Positions 62,106 to 64,000 of a DNA stretch of 64,000 nucleotides are shown here, one piece after another. Position 1 is the stretch's first letter; each line of letters starts with the position of its first letter. The notes beneath the pieces are model-generated. The model was not told where the DNA came from, did not search any database, and worked only from the letters and a program-made list of their open reading frames with translations. Origin of the DNA: RH-chloro-G1 sp003670575 (GTDB lineage Bacteria > Chloroflexota > Dehalococcoidia > UBA2979); the NCBI GenBank assembly GCA_947499615.1, contig CANMOP010000008.1, positions 1 to 64,000 of the forward strand, in the 5' to 3' direction. The position numbers were made by a program, and so were the translations under genes.

Positions 62106-62858
62106 GTGGCAACCGTCGACCTCGTCATCCCGGTGTACAACGAAGAGCACGTGCTGGCCGACTCGGTCGCCAAGGTGCTCGCGTGGGCTGACCGTCATCC
62201 GGAGCACCAGTGGCGCGTGGTGTTGGCGAACAACGCCTCCACCGATCGCACCCTTGAGGTCGCTCAACGCCTGGAGGCGGAGCATCCCGGCCGTGTAGCC
62301 GTGCTCCACCTCCCTGTGAAGGGCCGCGGCATCGCGCTGCGAACGGCCTGGCTGACTTCGGCGGCGGACGTCTCCGCGTACATGGACGTTGACCTCTCGA
62401 CTGACATCGAGCACATCCCAGAGCTCGTCAACCCGTTGGCCGCCAACGAGGCTGATCTGGCGTACGGCAGCCGACTCAGCGGCAAATCGCAGACGAAGCG
62501 CTCGTTCAAGCGAGAGTTCATCTCGCGCTCGTACGTGCTGATCCTGCGCCTGCTGGCCGGGCTGCGAGTCAGCGACGCGCAGTGCGGGTTCAAGGCGATC
62601 CGGCGCGATGCTGCTCTGGCGCTCGTGCCGTTGGTGGAGGACCCCCGCTGGTTCTGGGACTCGGAGCTGCTGCTCATCGCACAGCAGAACGGTTACCGCC
62701 TGCGGGAGGTGCCGGTGCGCTGGTTGGAGGATACGGACACGCGTGTGCATATCTTCAGCACCGCGATGGAAGATTTGAAGGGTATCTGGCGCCTTCGACG
62801 TCACGGTATCCCGAAAGTACAACGAGGCGGATCCGGCGGGCCCAGCCCGATTTCTTGA
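62106..62858 (+). CDS. Family 2 glycosyltransferase (dolichyl-phosphate-sugar synthase-like)
   Basis: 250 residues. GT-A fold: VDLVIPVYNEEHVLADSVAK at the very N-terminus, NNASTDRTLEVAQRLEAEHP, GRGIALRTAW, the metal-binding acidic motif in AYMDVDLSTDIEHIPELV, then DAQCGFKAIRRDAALALVP and WDSELLLIAQQNGYRLREVP. Typical of enzymes moving a sugar from a nucleotide to polyprenyl phosphate (DPM/GtrB type); no C-terminal membrane anchor is seen. GTG 62106 places the domain at the start; ATG 62055 is an alternative. Confidence 0.85.
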   Translation: MATVDLVIPVYNEEHVLADSVAKVLAWADRHPEHQWRVVLANNASTDRTLEVAQRLEAEHPGRVAVLHLPVKGRGIALRTAWLTSAADVSAYMDVDLSTDIEHIPELVNPLAANEADLAYGSRLSGKSQTKRSFKREFISRSYVLILRLLAGLRVSDAQCGFKAIRRDAALALVPLVEDPRWFWDSELLLIAQQNGYRLREVPVRWLEDTDTRVHIFSTAMEDLKGIWRLRRHGIPKVQRGGSGGPSPIS

Positions 62859-62883
62859 CGCTACATAGCCCGCTGGCTAGTAT
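62855..62883 (+). promoter_or_regulatory. Sigma-70-type promoter of the cytochrome b operon
   Basis: TTGACG (62855-62860), exactly 17 bases, TAGTAT (62878-62883), each 5 of 6 to consensus. The -35 overlaps the end of the glycosyltransferase gene. Transcription would begin near 62890, giving a 50-base leader to the small gene at 62940. Confidence 0.65.
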
Positions 62884-62939
62884 CCGTCGGGTTTGTGAAA
62901 CAGTGCACGGCTCGTAAAGCCGCGCCGAGGGAGAGCGCC

Positions 62940-63047
62940 ATGATCTTTGGCGAAGTTGGCGAAACGCTCGAGTTGGTTGGCGTCGTTGTGACGATTTTTT
63001 CGTCATTGGCGCTGCTCGTGGTGCTCGGGAAGTTCTGGGAGGCCTAG
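62940..63047 (+). CDS. 35-residue single-span membrane peptide
   Basis: ATG 62940 behind GAGGGAGAG opens a frame of 35 codons (MIFGEVGETLELVGVVVTIF, then SSLALLVVLGKFWEA). It is a short acidic N-terminus, one membrane helix and a Trp-containing end. The gene lies between a good promoter and the cytochrome b gene, so it is probably the first gene of that operon. Small single-helix subunits are common in cytochrome b6f/bc complexes, and that is the suggested role by position only. Confidence 0.6.
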   Translation: MIFGEVGETLELVGVVVTIFSSLALLVVLGKFWEA

Positions 63048-63100
63048 TCAAATGGCGAGCCAGGCAGAGACCGGCACGACTGTGAGCGAGGGGAACACCC

Positions 63101-63856
63101 ATGGCGTCGACTGAGCGCCCGGAAGGGCGGGGCATGGGCGATCGTATATACGACGCCATCTTCCACAGCTACTTCTGGCAATCGATCTTCCGCAGCGGGT
63201 ACCCCAACACGCCCCGGAACCAGATGCTGGCCGTCGCCACCAACGTCTTCCTGCACCTCCACCCGACGCGTATTCACCGTACGCACGTGAAGATCACGCA
63301 CACCTACTGCCTGGGTGGGCTTTCGTTCTTCCTGTTCCTAGGACTGACCATTACCGGCGTGCTGCTGATGTTCTATTACGTCCCGTCGGTTGAACGGGCG
63401 TACGAGGACATCATGCGCCTGGAGACCGATGTCCGATTCGGCATCCTGATGCGGAACCTGCATCGCTGGATGGCCCACGGCATGGTGATCATGGTGCTCA
63501 TGCACATGATGCGAGTCTTCTACACCGGCGCGTACAAGCCGCCGCGGGAATTCAACTGGGTGGTCGGCGTTGTCCTGCTGGTACTGACGCTGCTGCTCTC
63601 GTTCACCGGGTACCTGCTGCCGTGGGACCAGCTCGCGTTCTGGGCGATCACGGTCGGCACGAACATGGTGGGCTCGGCGCCACTGCTGGGTGAGCCGAAC
63701 CGCTTCGCACTCATCGGTGGGTTCGAGGTTGGTCCCAACGCGCTGATTCGCTTCTACACGCTGCACGTGATCGCGCTGCCGCTGCTGGCGTCGGTGTTCA
63801 TGGCCGTGCATTTCTGGCGCATCCGCCGCGACGGCGGCCTGGCCAGGCCGCTGTAG
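63101..63856 (+). CDS. petB: Cytochrome b6-type N-terminal cytochrome b
   Basis: 251 residues, four membrane helices: the N-terminal half of cytochrome b as a separate protein, as in b6f. Heme ligands are expected in LHRWMAHGMVIMVLMHMMRV and LHVIALPLLASVFMAVHFWR. THTYCLGGLSFFLFLGL keeps the Cys (residue 70) that in b6 binds the extra heme c. YLLPWDQLAFWAITVGTNMV is the Qo/Qi region signature. ATG 63101 behind GAGGGGAAC. The next gene continues with the subunit IV part. Confidence 0.93.
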   Translation: MASTERPEGRGMGDRIYDAIFHSYFWQSIFRSGYPNTPRNQMLAVATNVFLHLHPTRIHRTHVKITHTYCLGGLSFFLFLGLTITGVLLMFYYVPSVERAYEDIMRLETDVRFGILMRNLHRWMAHGMVIMVLMHMMRVFYTGAYKPPREFNWVVGVVLLVLTLLLSFTGYLLPWDQLAFWAITVGTNMVGSAPLLGEPNRFALIGGFEVGPNALIRFYTLHVIALPLLASVFMAVHFWRIRRDGGLARPL

Positions 63857-63871
63857 GCCGGGGGAGACGCG

Positions 63872-64000
63872 ATGGTAGCCGCAGCTCAAGAGAACGCGAC
63901 GTCCACTGCCGTCCGCGCCAAGGCGCGTCGGCAGCGCGATGAGGAATTGCTGGTCTGGCCGGACCTGGTCTTCGTCGAGTTCATCGCGGCGATGGTGTTT
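63872..64000 (+). CDS. Cytochrome b C-terminal/subunit IV-like protein (3' partial)
   Basis: Only 43 codons are inside the window. ATG 63872 after GGGGGAGACGCG. The start is Ala/Thr-rich and basic, then DEELLVWPDLVFVEFIAAMV, which resembles the beginning of the C-terminal cytochrome b domain (WPxLxxxEFxAA), just before its first membrane helix. It follows the b6-type gene by 15 bases, consistent with a petB-petD-like operon. Truncated by the window edge, so length and cofactor residues cannot be judged. Confidence 0.7.
   Translation, partial: MVAAAQENATSTAVRAKARRQRDEELLVWPDLVFVEFIAAMVF

Noticed and set aside
63053..63115. 20-codon frame overlapping the petB start
   Set aside because: No separate ribosome-binding site and overlaps the well-supported ATG at 63101.

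Overview
The window is high-GC bacterial chromosome, almost entirely coding, with no plasmid, phage or IS genes. The best fit is a member of the Chloroflexota. The pointers are MurT/GatD lipid II amidation, a cytochrome b6-type respiratory gene, a mycobacterium-like CysO/CysM/Mec-type cysteine pathway, a glycine-rich tail on PNPase, and CCCTCACCCC-type palindromic intergenic repeats. The phylum call is inference from gene content; no rRNA or tRNA gene was seen.

Layout. 1-10 kb: end of an ECF sigma factor, an MBL-fold protein, a LysM/M23 peptidase, rho, a membrane protein, pyrG, an M16 peptidase, an alpha/beta hydrolase and a CitE-like lyase. 10.1-11.8 kb: a lower-GC island with a Dam-type methylase divergent from an HNH nuclease. 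11.8-24 kb: DUF402 protein, lipoprotein, purA, Mug-type glycosylase, then a minus-strand block rpsO-pnp-dapB-hyp-asd-dapA. 24-30 kb: DegV-like protein, pepA, a RhuM-family gene broken by an in-frame TGA, coaX-coaBC. 30.3-32.2 kb: dnaA followed by an AT-rich stretch with DnaA-box-like sites (candidate oriC), then obgE and nadD. 34-40.6 kb: TerC behind a manganese (yybP-ykoY) riboswitch, a methyltransferase, gyrB, trmO, a YchF-type GTPase and a YkvA-like protein. 40.7-42.4 kb: two XdhC-family genes flanking a strongly structured, probably independently transcribed RNA. 42.4-46.8 kb: murT-gatD, lgt, a thioredoxin-like protein, uppP. 46.9-54.9 kb: a sulfur-assimilation cluster. 55-62 kb: folP-folK fusion, small proteins, purF, purM, purH. 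62-64 kb: a glycosyltransferase and the start of a cytochrome b operon.

The most interesting region is 46.9-54.9 kb. A SAM-I riboswitch precedes a threonine-synthase-like PLP enzyme, a NIL-domain protein and a ThiS/MoaD-like carrier. Next come an Rrf2 regulator with its own near-perfect palindromic operator, a cysteine synthase, a carrier fused to its E1-like activating enzyme, a third free carrier, a CysM-like cysteine synthase, a rhodanese, an unknown protein and a JAMM protease. Together these resemble the CysO-thiocarboxylate route to cysteine (rhodanese sulfur -> E1-activated carrier -> CysM -> carrier-Cys -> JAMM hydrolysis). Unusual points are three carriers, one of them with an internal Gly-Gly that must be cut before use, and SAM control of the thrC-NIL-carrier module, which suggests a homocysteine/methionine branch.

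Starts were chosen from Shine-Dalgarno spacing, overlaps and family N-termini. GTG and TTG starts are common here and are noted where they matter.
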